A stretch of 33,236 nucleotides of DNA from Gammaproteobacteria bacterium (GTDB lineage Bacteria; Pseudomonadota; Gammaproteobacteria; GCA-001735895). Numbering within the stretch: position 1 is the first letter of the stretch; each line of letters starts with the position of its first letter. Positions 8,367-16,297 of the stretch are shown here, piece by piece. The position numbers and the translations under genes were made by a program. The notes under the pieces were generated by a model. It did not search any database, had not been told where the DNA came from, and saw only the letters and a list, made by a program, of their open reading frames with translations. Where the stretch lies: positions 1 through 33,236 of the forward strand of contig WGBK01000432.1 in assembly GCA_015494335.1 (NCBI GenBank), in the 5' to 3' direction.

Positions 8367-10085
8367 TTGAGAATCCTCACCACACTGCTGCAATTCGAAC
8401 AGCAATTGCTGGCCGCGCTGTTGCTGGTCTATCACAGCCTGATCTGGGGCGGCGGGCTGGTCTGGAGAGAGGACAGTCACCTCAGCCGCTACGCGCTGCT
8501 GCTGATATTGTATGGCCTGTTCCTGCTGTGGCAACCGCTGTGGGTCAAGCTGGCCCATTACCGGCTGGTCAAGATTGCCGTACCGCTGCTGCTGTTCAGC
8601 CTGTTCAGTTATTTCTATATCGACGAGGCCCTGTTCTTCTTCGGGCTGCTGATGACCGGTCTCATAGGCAGCCGCCTGTTCAGCTACAGCACCACCCGCG
8701 GCTTCGACCTGATGGTGATCTCCCTGCTCACCATCGAGATGGCCATCGGCCTGGTTCCCCAGGCCTTCCCGCAGATCTACCTGCCACCCAGCTTCCTCGA
8801 ATGGATCCAGATTCTAACCCTGATCCCCATCCTGCTGTTGTTCTTCGCCCCCATCCCGGATCGCTCGCAGCAGACGCGCAGCCAGTTCGACCTGATGCAC
8901 GGTGTGCTCTCGACCGCGTTGATCTTCATCGTGCTGCTCGGCGGCATCGTCATCAACACACTCTACGGCGTGAATTATACCGACGGACTGTTGCTCAGCG
9001 TATTCATCGTCGCCACGCTGGCTTTCGGCATCAGCTGGTTCTGGAATCCGGGCGTCGGCTTCTCCGGACTCGGCGTGTTGTGGAACCGCTACACGATGAC
9101 CATCGGCAGCCCCTTCGAAACATGGATCAACACGCTGACCACGCTGATCGAGCAGCCCTACATCACCGCAACGGAATTTCTCCAGGCCGCCTGCGACCAC
9201 CTGATCGAGAACGACTGGATCAACGGCATCCACTGGCGCATCGAGAGCATGAGCATCACCGCCGGACGGCAGAAAGGCGTCGAGTTTCGTCACAAGCTGG
9301 ACGAGCAGACCTCGGTAACCCTGTACTTCCGCTCGGACCCGGGCAAGGCCCTGCGCCAGCACACCCTGCTGCTGATCCGCATGGCCTGGCAGTTCTACCT
9401 GTTCAAGGTGAACCAGGAAAAGTTGCGTGCCGAACAGCATATCGAGACCATACATCACACCGGCGCGCGGCTGACCCACGACATCAAGAACATCCTCCAG
9501 TCCATCAAGGCGTCCATCGACATCCTGCAGACCGATGCTGAGGGGGGCCAGGCACTGCCGCTGGGTCTGCTGGACCGCAACCTCAAGCACATCAGCCAGC
9601 GCCTGGAAACCACCTTGCAGAAACTCACCACACCCGAATTGACCGGCGCCGAACAGCAGCAGCGGCTGTCCGAGTGGCTGAAGGATTTCCGCGAGGAACA
9701 CAGCGATTCACGACTGGAATACCAGGTATCACTGGAGCAGGATCCCTCCATCCCGCCCGAGCTGTTCCACAGCGTGGTGGGCAACCTGGTGGCGAACGCG
9801 CTGGCCAAGCCCAGTTGCAACCAGGTACTGGTAGACATCAGCGTAAGCAACGAGCTGATCCTGATCACCGTATGTGACGATGGACGCGCCATCGACAAGG
9901 AGATCGAGGGCAAGCTGTTCCACAAGCCGGTATCCTCGGGCCAGGGCATGGGCATCGGCCTGTACCAGTCGGCGATCATGGCCCATGCCTACCGCTACGA
10001 GCTGGAACTGGTCAACAACGAGAACGGTCGGGTCTGTTTCAGCCTGCTGCGGCATTACAGCGATGAGGAAACCCAGGAGTTGTAA
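8367..10085 (+). CDS. Membrane sensor histidine kinase (PrsK-like layout), likely partner of the regulator at 23771-25192
   Basis: 572 residues. About eight hydrophobic helices fill residues 1-235 with almost no periplasmic loops, so the sensor is likely within the membrane. A GAF-like soluble region (about 245-350) follows, then a phosphoacceptor helix ARLTHDIKNILQSIKASIDI with His371. The ATPase domain has N-box NLVANALAKP, VCDDGRAID and GQGMGIGLYQSAIMA. The layout resembles the PrsK kinases of EPS/PEP-CTERM systems, which pair with sigma-54 regulators. No regulator is adjacent; the only unpaired one in view is 15 kb away at the far end of set A. The first in-frame start after a stop is TTG at 8367, without a clear Shine-Dalgarno, so the start is uncertain. 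It is the only plus-strand gene in set A. Confidence 0.9.
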   Translation: MRILTTLLQFEQQLLAALLLVYHSLIWGGGLVWREDSHLSRYALLLILYGLFLLWQPLWVKLAHYRLVKIAVPLLLFSLFSYFYIDEALFFFGLLMTGLIGSRLFSYSTTRGFDLMVISLLTIEMAIGLVPQAFPQIYLPPSFLEWIQILTLIPILLLFFAPIPDRSQQTRSQFDLMHGVLSTALIFIVLLGGIVINTLYGVNYTDGLLLSVFIVATLAFGISWFWNPGVGFSGLGVLWNRYTMTIGSPFETWINTLTTLIEQPYITATEFLQAACDHLIENDWINGIHWRIESMSITAGRQKGVEFRHKLDEQTSVTLYFRSDPGKALRQHTLLLIRMAWQFYLFKVNQEKLRAEQHIETIHHTGARLTHDIKNILQSIKASIDILQTDAEGGQALPLGLLDRNLKHISQRLETTLQKLTTPELTGAEQQQRLSEWLKDFREEHSDSRLEYQVSLEQDPSIPPELFHSVVGNLVANALAKPSCNQVLVDISVSNELILITVCDDGRAIDKEIEGKLFHKPVSSGQGMGIGLYQSAIMAHAYRYELELVNNENGRVCFSLLRHYSDEETQEL

Positions 10086-10091
10086 GGTGGG

Positions 10092-10967
10092 TCAGGGAAG
10101 CTGGCCGGCTTCGATCATTTTCGAATAAAGAACATTGGGGGGAACCCATTGAACAACATCATCGAACTCACTGCCGCCAGATGTTGAAATCGTCGTCGAG
10201 ACAAAAACACGATCATTGACCGTGTTGTCAAGATTTTCCCGTTGCACCCATGAATTTGCAGGCACATTGCCCATCTTGTCCTTGCCTGTCGAAAGGACAA
10301 CCACTGGCGCGCAACTTACTCCCGGATCGGAGCAATTGGTTGTTCCTCCAGCACCGATAATAACCTCCTGTGAAGAGGAACATCGAACATCGTTTGCACC
10401 TGCAGCTCCTGGAGAGGGATCTGCGGAGCAAACGACGAGATCGGGAACAAGATTCTGAATGCCTTCATCCTTCATTTCACCTGCCATAACAAAATCATCC
10501 TCAGCCGTATTTGAGCCGGAATCGGTATTGGCATCGGACACTTGGTATCGATAGGGCATCCCCCAGGGATCAAGCAGCAAACCCGTATTCGGCGAATACC
10601 TGCCTTCAAGACCCAGGGTTTTACCCGGCACAAAACCAAACCAGACATCGCAGCTATCGACGGTCGGGTCGCTTCCGCCACAGTCCAGCGCTCCACCATC
10701 TTCCCGGCATTCGAATCCATTGGATGAAACCGTCGGCGTAGCCAAATCATCCGCCCAAGCCGGGCAAGGAAGGTAGCCATTGACCTGGGCAAAGGCTTCT
10801 ATGGCTGACACAATATCCGTTAATTCCTTTTGTGCTTGACGGTATTGTTTCAACTCCTGTTGCACAGTCAGCATAGCCACGCTGTAACCGAGAAGAATCG
10901 TAACAATCAAAAGGACGATTGCTATTTCTACAAGAGTAAAACCTGAGCTGTCCCTGTATTTCAGCAT
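10092..10967 (-). CDS. Type II/IV pseudopilin-like protein with LPCP motif, set A
   Basis: 291-residue prepilin. Leader MLKYRDSSG then FTLVEIAIVLLIVTILLGYS, with mature Phe1 and Glu5. After the helix comes a segment of the form IEAFAQVNGYLPCPAWA, where a Cys follows the helix; a similar LPCP occurs in the upstream 489-residue protein, pointing to a related fold or shared origin. There are several further cysteines in the large C-terminal domain, so periplasmic disulfides are likely. The start ATG lies inside the end of the upstream gene (7-base overlap), indicating coupling. The gene is convergent with the kinase gene at 6 bases. Its base composition is less GC-rich than the assembly genes. 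Likely a minor pilin; role inferred. Confidence 0.88.
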   Translation of the reverse strand: MLKYRDSSGFTLVEIAIVLLIVTILLGYSVAMLTVQQELKQYRQAQKELTDIVSAIEAFAQVNGYLPCPAWADDLATPTVSSNGFECREDGGALDCGGSDPTVDSCDVWFGFVPGKTLGLEGRYSPNTGLLLDPWGMPYRYQVSDANTDSGSNTAEDDFVMAGEMKDEGIQNLVPDLVVCSADPSPGAAGANDVRCSSSQEVIIGAGGTTNCSDPGVSCAPVVVLSTGKDKMGNVPANSWVQRENLDNTVNDRVFVSTTISTSGGSEFDDVVQWVPPNVLYSKMIEAGQLP

Positions 10968-12430
10968 TCCACCACACTCAAATCTGTTGCATTCTTGATA
11001 ATACAGACAGCATAGTCATCCGGATTCAGACCGTAGGTATTCGTTGCCGCAGTACCATCATACGCGTGCTGATTAGCCGCTCCATTCAAATATTGATTCC
11101 AAACGCCCATTCGGTCCGATATGGAATCGTCGTTGGTGTAGGAAGACAAGTCCCTGTCCTGTGAACCACTCCTTTCCTCGGCAAAGAAGATGATCGCGGC
11201 AACATTGGTTCGGCCATTGATATTCAAGCAATTGCTGCCGGGGTATGATGTACAACGACTGGAAAAGGGGATAGCAGAATCCGGCGCGAAATCCTTGGCT
11301 ATTACCACAAAGAAATGGTCTTTCCAGTTTTCCCAGAGAGATGGATCCAGCCCCGTTTTTGTTTCACAGAAACCATTCCCACCGGATGAAATCACGAATA
11401 GCTTCTCAGCCGTATGGCTGAGCTTCAACCCATAAAAATGATTTGACTTATGTATATTCTGCGGGAATCGACCAAACAACCGGCCCGTCTTGTCCTTGTA
11501 ATTAGCCTTCTCTTCGTAACTTGGCAAGACCAACTTTCCCGCAAAAATCAGTTGTTGATTTGCTGGTGACACATCCCCATATTCTATCAGGCACTCTGCC
11601 AATTGATTCGTTAAATCCTTGATCGGGCTGGTTGCGCTATTCGTGCTTAACTGCTTGGTTTTCTTTATTCGATCCCAGAGTTCCTTCCTGGTGATATAAA
11701 CGATCTGGTCATTGCTGTCAGAGTTCTTCAGACTGCTTGACAGGGAAGCATCCAGGAATGACCAAACATTCCCCACATCATCAGTGGTGTAAGTCGAGTA
11801 ATCGAGGTTGCTGCCACTTTCAAGATAATTACTGCGATTAAAGTTACCCCCACACAAGGGCTGTGCTGCATCAGGTGTTCTGTCCTGGCCGGATATAACC
11901 GCACCCGGGGCAATAAGAACAGCTATGGGATACTCCGAAGGATCGGAAGAATGCTTGAGATTACCGTTTTCGTCTTCCACCGTAAGCATCCCATTAGTAT
12001 CCCAATTGACCAAGTCCATATCCGGACTGTTCTTGTAACTTCCGGAAACGGCATACCACAAACATTGTCCATTCCCATCTTCCAGTTTTCCAAGGCCAAC
12101 AGTTTTAAAAGGAAAAAGCCCCAAACTGTTTGCTCCCTTGTCACCACATGTTGGATCTTGGCTGCCTTCAAAATTCCACGAATTACTTACATCTGGACAG
12201 GGCAGTCTAGCCATAGCTCCCATATCGTTTACTGCCAAAAATTCAACCGCATAGCTCAACAAGGCTTCCTTTGCTTCCAGAAGAGAAGTTCTTGTCTTTT
12301 CCTTGGCCAATTCCTGTTTGTCTTGTACCGAGGAATCCAGCATTTTGGAAAGGCCAAAGGCCCCTAGTCCCACCATCACTATCATGAAGGTGAGTAGAGC
12401 AAAACCGGTGCTTGGTTTTTTCGTTTTCAT
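10961..12430 (-). CDS. Large GspK/MshP-like pilin-domain protein lacking Glu5, candidate tip protein
   Basis: 489 residues. Leader MKTKKPSTG precedes FALLTFMIVMVGLGAFGLSK: the pilin-type cut site and hydrophobic helix are present, but residue 5 of the mature protein is Thr instead of Glu. Lack of Glu5 is a known trait of GspK-like and MshP/PilX-like proteins that sit at the tip of the filament. A large domain follows, starting with ARLPCPD and rich in Asn, Ser, Asp and Cys. I do not recognise its fold; it could be an adhesin or a cargo-selecting tip. Its A+T content is clearly higher than the neighbouring assembly genes (two sampled 60-base lines give 47 and 52% GC against 63% in the ATPase gene), suggesting separate origin or diversifying exchange. 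It starts 4 bases after mshK-like ends and overlaps the next gene. Confidence 0.8.
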   Translation of the reverse strand: MKTKKPSTGFALLTFMIVMVGLGAFGLSKMLDSSVQDKQELAKEKTRTSLLEAKEALLSYAVEFLAVNDMGAMARLPCPDVSNSWNFEGSQDPTCGDKGANSLGLFPFKTVGLGKLEDGNGQCLWYAVSGSYKNSPDMDLVNWDTNGMLTVEDENGNLKHSSDPSEYPIAVLIAPGAVISGQDRTPDAAQPLCGGNFNRSNYLESGSNLDYSTYTTDDVGNVWSFLDASLSSSLKNSDSNDQIVYITRKELWDRIKKTKQLSTNSATSPIKDLTNQLAECLIEYGDVSPANQQLIFAGKLVLPSYEEKANYKDKTGRLFGRFPQNIHKSNHFYGLKLSHTAEKLFVISSGGNGFCETKTGLDPSLWENWKDHFFVVIAKDFAPDSAIPFSSRCTSYPGSNCLNINGRTNVAAIIFFAEERSGSQDRDLSSYTNDDSISDRMGVWNQYLNGAANQHAYDGTAATNTYGLNPDDYAVCIIKNATDLSVVEC

Positions 12431-12434
12431 GGCT

Positions 12435-12902
12435 TTACTGTTCAGCCCGCTTCTGGTACTTCACTACAACCGTATCCCCCGCCGAGCCGGTATAGACCTT
12501 GCCGCCCGGCGCCACGAGGCGCACGCGGCCGTCGCGGACAGAGATCCTGAGACGGACCACATTGTCGATACGATCGCCATCCTCGTACTGCTTGCCGTTG
12601 ACCCAGGCCACATCCTCGCCGTCGGCATTGATGCTGATGCCGGAGATATGGTATTCCGCCTCTACGGTGATCATCGCCACGGGTTCCGGCTCGGGTTCGG
12701 GTGTCTGCTGTGGAACCGCCGGTTCGGGCTTGCGTACGCGTGGCTCCTGCCGGTAGCGGTTGCGATCGATCAAGGCCCTTTCCTCGGGCGTGGTGAACAG
12801 GGTCTTGAGCTGCAGTCCTTCGACAGGCAGCTGCGCTTCAGAGGCAGCGCCCCAGAGCAGCAGGCCCATCAACCCCGGCAGTAATCTATTTCTTGCTGAC
12901 AT
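12435..12902 (-). CDS. MshK-like pilus biogenesis protein
   Basis: 155 residues with an N-terminal signal or anchor helix (MSARNRLLPGLMGLLLWGAASEAQ) followed by a Pro/Glu-rich linker (PEPAVPQQTPEPEPEP). The small beta-rich domain (VEAEYHISGISINADGEDVAWVNGKQYEDGD) resembles the HR/PilP-GspC-type domain that MshK is thought to share. In type IV pili such proteins link the inner-membrane complex to the secretin. It overlaps mshJ-like by 17 bases and precedes the 489-residue protein. Assigned by context and domain pattern; sequence identity to known MshK is not measurable here. Confidence 0.7.
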   Translation of the reverse strand: MSARNRLLPGLMGLLLWGAASEAQLPVEGLQLKTLFTTPEERALIDRNRYRQEPRVRKPEPAVPQQTPEPEPEPVAMITVEAEYHISGISINADGEDVAWVNGKQYEDGDRIDNVVRLRISVRDGRVRLVAPGGKVYTGSAGDTVVVKYQKRAEQ

Positions 12903-13494
12903 CGATACTTATCCATCGAATGGTGCATTGACCCGTCAGGTTCGGCTTGCGGGTATCCAACAGCTTGCCGGCCTGCCCCTTGAGACGCAGCGAGCAACTG
13001 TCGACCGTAAACAGGTTGCTGATCTCCTGCTCGAGGCCCTCGATCAGCGAGAACAGGTCACCCTCGTGCAGCATGTCCAGACTGACCTGCATCGGCGAAC
13101 TCTTGACCGAAACGAAGCGCAGGGGCTTGAAGCCCGGACGCTCGAAGTTTTCCTGGGGCATCAGGTTGTAACCCAGCTTGGGCAGACGCAGGCGGCTGTT
13201 GACGGCTTCCAGGCTTTCGATCCAGCTCAGACGGCGCTCCTCGCCGACCAGACCGCTGGCCTGGTAGGCATTGAACTTGGCCGTGTACTGTTCCATCAGG
13301 TCGAGGTCGCGCACCAGCTTTTCGTACTTGCTGTGGGTCGAGCGCAGGCTGTTTTCCTGCTGACGGTACTCGGCCTCTCGCTGCTGCTCGTAGTAGAGGG
13401 CGAAGTAGATCAGCCCTCCGGCAACGAGAAGGGCCAGCAGCAGGAAGACCAGAGTGCCGCGCAGATATCGCCAGTCGATGAGTTTACTTTGCAT
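12886..13494 (-). CDS. MshJ-like (PilO/GspM-type) inner-membrane protein
   Basis: 202 residues: short basic tail, one transmembrane helix (about 14-34), a coiled-coil stretch rich in Glu/Gln/Arg (EQQREAEYRQQENSLRSTHS), then a small ferredoxin-like periplasmic domain. This is the layout of PilO, GspM and MshJ, which form dimers with PilN-type proteins in the inner-membrane alignment complex. The gene starts within the last bases of the mshI-like gene (11-base overlap) and ends inside the mshK-like gene, so the three are coupled. Confidence 0.75.
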   Translation of the reverse strand: MQSKLIDWRYLRGTLVFLLLALLVAGGLIYFALYYEQQREAEYRQQENSLRSTHSKYEKLVRDLDLMEQYTAKFNAYQASGLVGEERRLSWIESLEAVNSRLRLPKLGYNLMPQENFERPGFKPLRFVSVKSSPMQVSLDMLHEGDLFSLIEGLEQEISNLFTVDSCSLRLKGQAGKLLDTRKPNLTGQCTIRWISIDVSKK

Positions 13495-15085
13495 CGGTCT
13501 TCACCTTCCTGACCACGCGGATCGTGAATTCGGCCTTGCCCTGCTCGCGCCGCTTGCCGACGCCCAGCTCGCCGCTGAGCTGTTTTTCCGATTCGACATC
13601 GAGCGGTCGCTTGAGCACCTCGACCTGGTCATACCAGCCGGAAACGCGCATCGCATCCTCGAGATCGGCCACGGCGCTGAGTGCGTAGCGATAGTTGCCA
13701 TCGAAGTCGATGATCTGCCCCGTGAACACGGCAATTTCGAACAGGCCCTTCTGCGCCTTCGGCACTCGGCGATCGCGCCTCGCACGCCGCTTGCGTTTCT
13801 TGCTCTTGCCCCAGGTAATCTCCTGGGCGGCAGTGGCATCGGAACTGGGTGCCAGGAACCAGTCGTACTGGGTCACGCGCATGCTGTCGTAGAGGCTGAT
13901 CTGCTGGCTGATCATGATCATCATCGCTTGCGGCCGCTGCTGGTAGTTCTTCTCCAGCCTTTCCACCGTCTTGACGACATTCTGCATCATCGCGGTACTG
14001 ACCTCGGATCCGGCGCGCGTCGACGACAGCTGCTTGTACTTGGATTCGTATTTCTGCTGCAGCAGCTTCATTTCCTCGGCGCTGTCGTCGTAGAGCCAGC
14101 CCTTGATCAGCGCGCTGCCGAGCAGACCGACGGCCACGGCCAGCAAGGCCACGCCGGCAAAGCGCATCGCCAGGCTGGCCGCATGGTGGTAGAAGTATTT
14201 CTTTTCCTCGCGCCGCGCATAGTGATTGACATAGATGCCGCGGGTGGCGTGGTAACAGAACAGGGCGGAACTGAAATCCTGCTCCTCGGGCACCTCGATC
14301 TTTTCCTCCGACAACACCTGGTTGATCTCGTGGATGCGGTAGTCGAACTCGCTGTTCTCGTCCACCTGGGCACGCAGTTTTTCGAGATGGCGCTGGTTGG
14401 TCAGGACATGGACCTCGACCACATCGGAGCGGTCGATGATGCGCTGGCTGACCAGGTAGCGCTGGGTGCTTTCGACATCGCGCACCACAGCCTGGGCGTA
14501 GTCGCCCTGGTAGAAGCTGGCGATCGGCACCAGACGACTGAGGATCAGCTTGCCGTCGACGAACACCGACTGACGCAGGTTACTCGGCACCTGCTGGCTG
14601 ACCAGGATCACGCAACGCTGCTCGGCCTTGAAGCGCTCCACCACACTCTCGCTGAGCAGCGGCAGACTGAGAATGCCCGACACCGGCACCTTTTGCTTGT
14701 CGATCAGTTCCAGCCAGGGCTCCAGCAGTTGCGGATTGGTCAGACCCATCAGCAGCAGCTTTTCTTCCTTGCGTCCCTTGTCCTTGACCACGCCCTGGGA
14801 GACGACATGGCGGTATTCGGTATTGCGGAAATACTTGTTGAGGCTGCGCTCGATGATTTCCTTGCGATCCGGTCCGCGCAGCAGCGGCACCGTGATCTGA
14901 CGGAACTCCTCCTCGATCAGGTCCACCAGCAGACGCACAGGCTGGTGATGCAGGGATTCGAGGTAGGCCGAGAACAGGTCCAGGCCCAGCTCGTCCGGCT
15001 CGAAATAGACGCTGCTGACCAGTTTCTGGCCGTCCCATTCCTGGGCAACCATTCTGTATCCGGTGAAGTAGAGGATTCTTTTCAT
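13484..15085 (-). CDS. MshI-like protein: PilM-type domain fused to PilN-type domain
   Basis: 533 residues. The N-terminal 300 residues look like a soluble PilM/FtsA-related domain, then one transmembrane helix (about 308-330, MRFAGVALLAVAVGLLGSAL), a coiled coil with many Glu/Lys/Gln, and a PilN-like periplasmic domain. In most type IV pilus systems PilM and PilN are separate proteins; in MSHA systems MshI carries both. This one is much longer than a simple MshI (about 300 residues, from memory). Around residues 425-440 lies a striking basic run (KKRKRRARRDRR) in the periplasmic part. It overlaps mshJ-like and follows the GspF gene by 6 bases. Confidence 0.75.
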   Translation of the reverse strand: MKRILYFTGYRMVAQEWDGQKLVSSVYFEPDELGLDLFSAYLESLHHQPVRLLVDLIEEEFRQITVPLLRGPDRKEIIERSLNKYFRNTEYRHVVSQGVVKDKGRKEEKLLLMGLTNPQLLEPWLELIDKQKVPVSGILSLPLLSESVVERFKAEQRCVILVSQQVPSNLRQSVFVDGKLILSRLVPIASFYQGDYAQAVVRDVESTQRYLVSQRIIDRSDVVEVHVLTNQRHLEKLRAQVDENSEFDYRIHEINQVLSEEKIEVPEEQDFSSALFCYHATRGIYVNHYARREEKKYFYHHAASLAMRFAGVALLAVAVGLLGSALIKGWLYDDSAEEMKLLQQKYESKYKQLSSTRAGSEVSTAMMQNVVKTVERLEKNYQQRPQAMMIMISQQISLYDSMRVTQYDWFLAPSSDATAAQEITWGKSKKRKRRARRDRRVPKAQKGLFEIAVFTGQIIDFDGNYRYALSAVADLEDAMRVSGWYDQVEVLKRPLDVESEKQLSGELGVGKRREQGKAEFTIRVVRKVKTDAK

Positions 15086-15091
15086 GTCGGC

Positions 15092-16297
15092 TCAGAAATT
15101 GATTGTGCTGATGGTGTCGTACATCGGCCCGAATACGGCGACGATCAGCCACAGCACGATGCCGCCGATCGTCACCAGCAGGCCGGTCTGCAGCACCGGC
15201 TCCATCTTGTCCATGCGATCGTTGATGTCGCGTTCGAAGAAATAACTGACGTTTTCCAGCGATTCATCCATGCGTCCGGTGGATTCGCCGACCTTGAGCA
15301 TACGGATCACCAGCGGCGGGAAGATGCCGATATTCTGAAAGCTCTCGCTGATGCTCGCGCCCTCGGAAATCAGCTTCCAGGCACGGTCGATACCCTCTTC
15401 GAGCACACTATTGCTGACCACGGTCTTGCTCAGCTTGATGGCGTCGAGCACGGTGATGCCGGAAGCGAACATCAGCGCGAAATAGCGGGTGAAACGGGAC
15501 ACCTTGATCTTCTCGTTGACCTCGCCGAAGGGCCACATGCGCAGCAGCAGGCCGTCCATGTAGAAACGGAATCGCGCATTGTTGCGGTAATAATGACGGA
15601 TCAGAAAACCGGCCACAAAGGGGAAGGCAATCACCAGGTACCAGTAGTTCTGCAGGAATTTCGAGGTCGCCATCAGGGCCTGGGTGTACCAGGGAATCTC
15701 GCCGCCGAGGCTGACGATGGCGCTGATGATGTCGGGCACGACGAAGATCATCAGGAACATGATGACGGCAAAGATCAGCGTGCCGATCACCGCCGGGTAG
15801 GTGACCGCCTTCTTGGCCTTGGCAATGATCTCGTCCTGCCACTTGAGGTTCTCGGTGATGTCCTCGAGCACCTGCGCCATGCGCCCGCTGCGCTCGCCGA
15901 CCTTGACCAGACTGACGAAGACATTGTCGAACACGCGCGGGTACATGGCCAGCGCCTGGGAGAAGGCACTGCCGGTCTCCACCGCCTCGATGAGGCTGGC
16001 GATGACATCACGAAAGGCCGGGTTCTCCTCGCTGTCACGCAGGTCCTGCAGGCCTTCGAGGATCGGCACGCCGGACTTGGCCAGCTGTTGCAGGTGGAAG
16101 CTGAAGTTGATCAGGTCGCGCCGGGTGATCTTGTTACGACCGAACAGGTCTCCGCCGGGTTGTTTCGGCTTGGCCTTGACCAGCGACAGACCCATCTTCT
16201 CGAGGCGGATCTCCAGATCCGGCACATTGCCGGCATCGAGGCTGCCGCGTACCGGCTTCCCGCTCTGATCGATGGCCTTGTACTCGTACAGCGGCAT
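15092..16297 (-). CDS. GspF/PilC/MshG family platform protein, set A
   Basis: 401-residue inner-membrane protein with two copies of the GspF cytoplasmic domain (about 65-190 and 270-395), each followed by hydrophobic helices (for example IGTLIFAVIMFLMIFVVPDI and the C-terminal GLLVTIGGIVLWLIVAVFGP). Typical motifs are LAKSGVPILEGL and VKVGERSGRMAQVLE, then MFASGITVLDAI and LKVGESTGRMDESLE. It anchors the assembly ATPase under the growing filament. Start overlaps the stop of the GspE gene. A paralogue, MshG, is at 28831-30054. Confidence 0.96.
   Translation of the reverse strand: MPLYEYKAIDQSGKPVRGSLDAGNVPDLEIRLEKMGLSLVKAKPKQPGGDLFGRNKITRRDLINFSFHLQQLAKSGVPILEGLQDLRDSEENPAFRDVIASLIEAVETGSAFSQALAMYPRVFDNVFVSLVKVGERSGRMAQVLEDITENLKWQDEIIAKAKKAVTYPAVIGTLIFAVIMFLMIFVVPDIISAIVSLGGEIPWYTQALMATSKFLQNYWYLVIAFPFVAGFLIRHYYRNNARFRFYMDGLLLRMWPFGEVNEKIKVSRFTRYFALMFASGITVLDAIKLSKTVVSNSVLEEGIDRAWKLISEGASISESFQNIGIFPPLVIRMLKVGESTGRMDESLENVSYFFERDINDRMDKMEPVLQTGLLVTIGGIVLWLIVAVFGPMYDTISTINF

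Noticed and set aside
10096..10125. Hairpin (GAAGC/GCTTC) after the kinase gene as a terminator
   Set aside because: The stem is short and weak, followed by a mixed sequence rather than a T-run, and it lies within the coding end of the 291-residue pilin gene.
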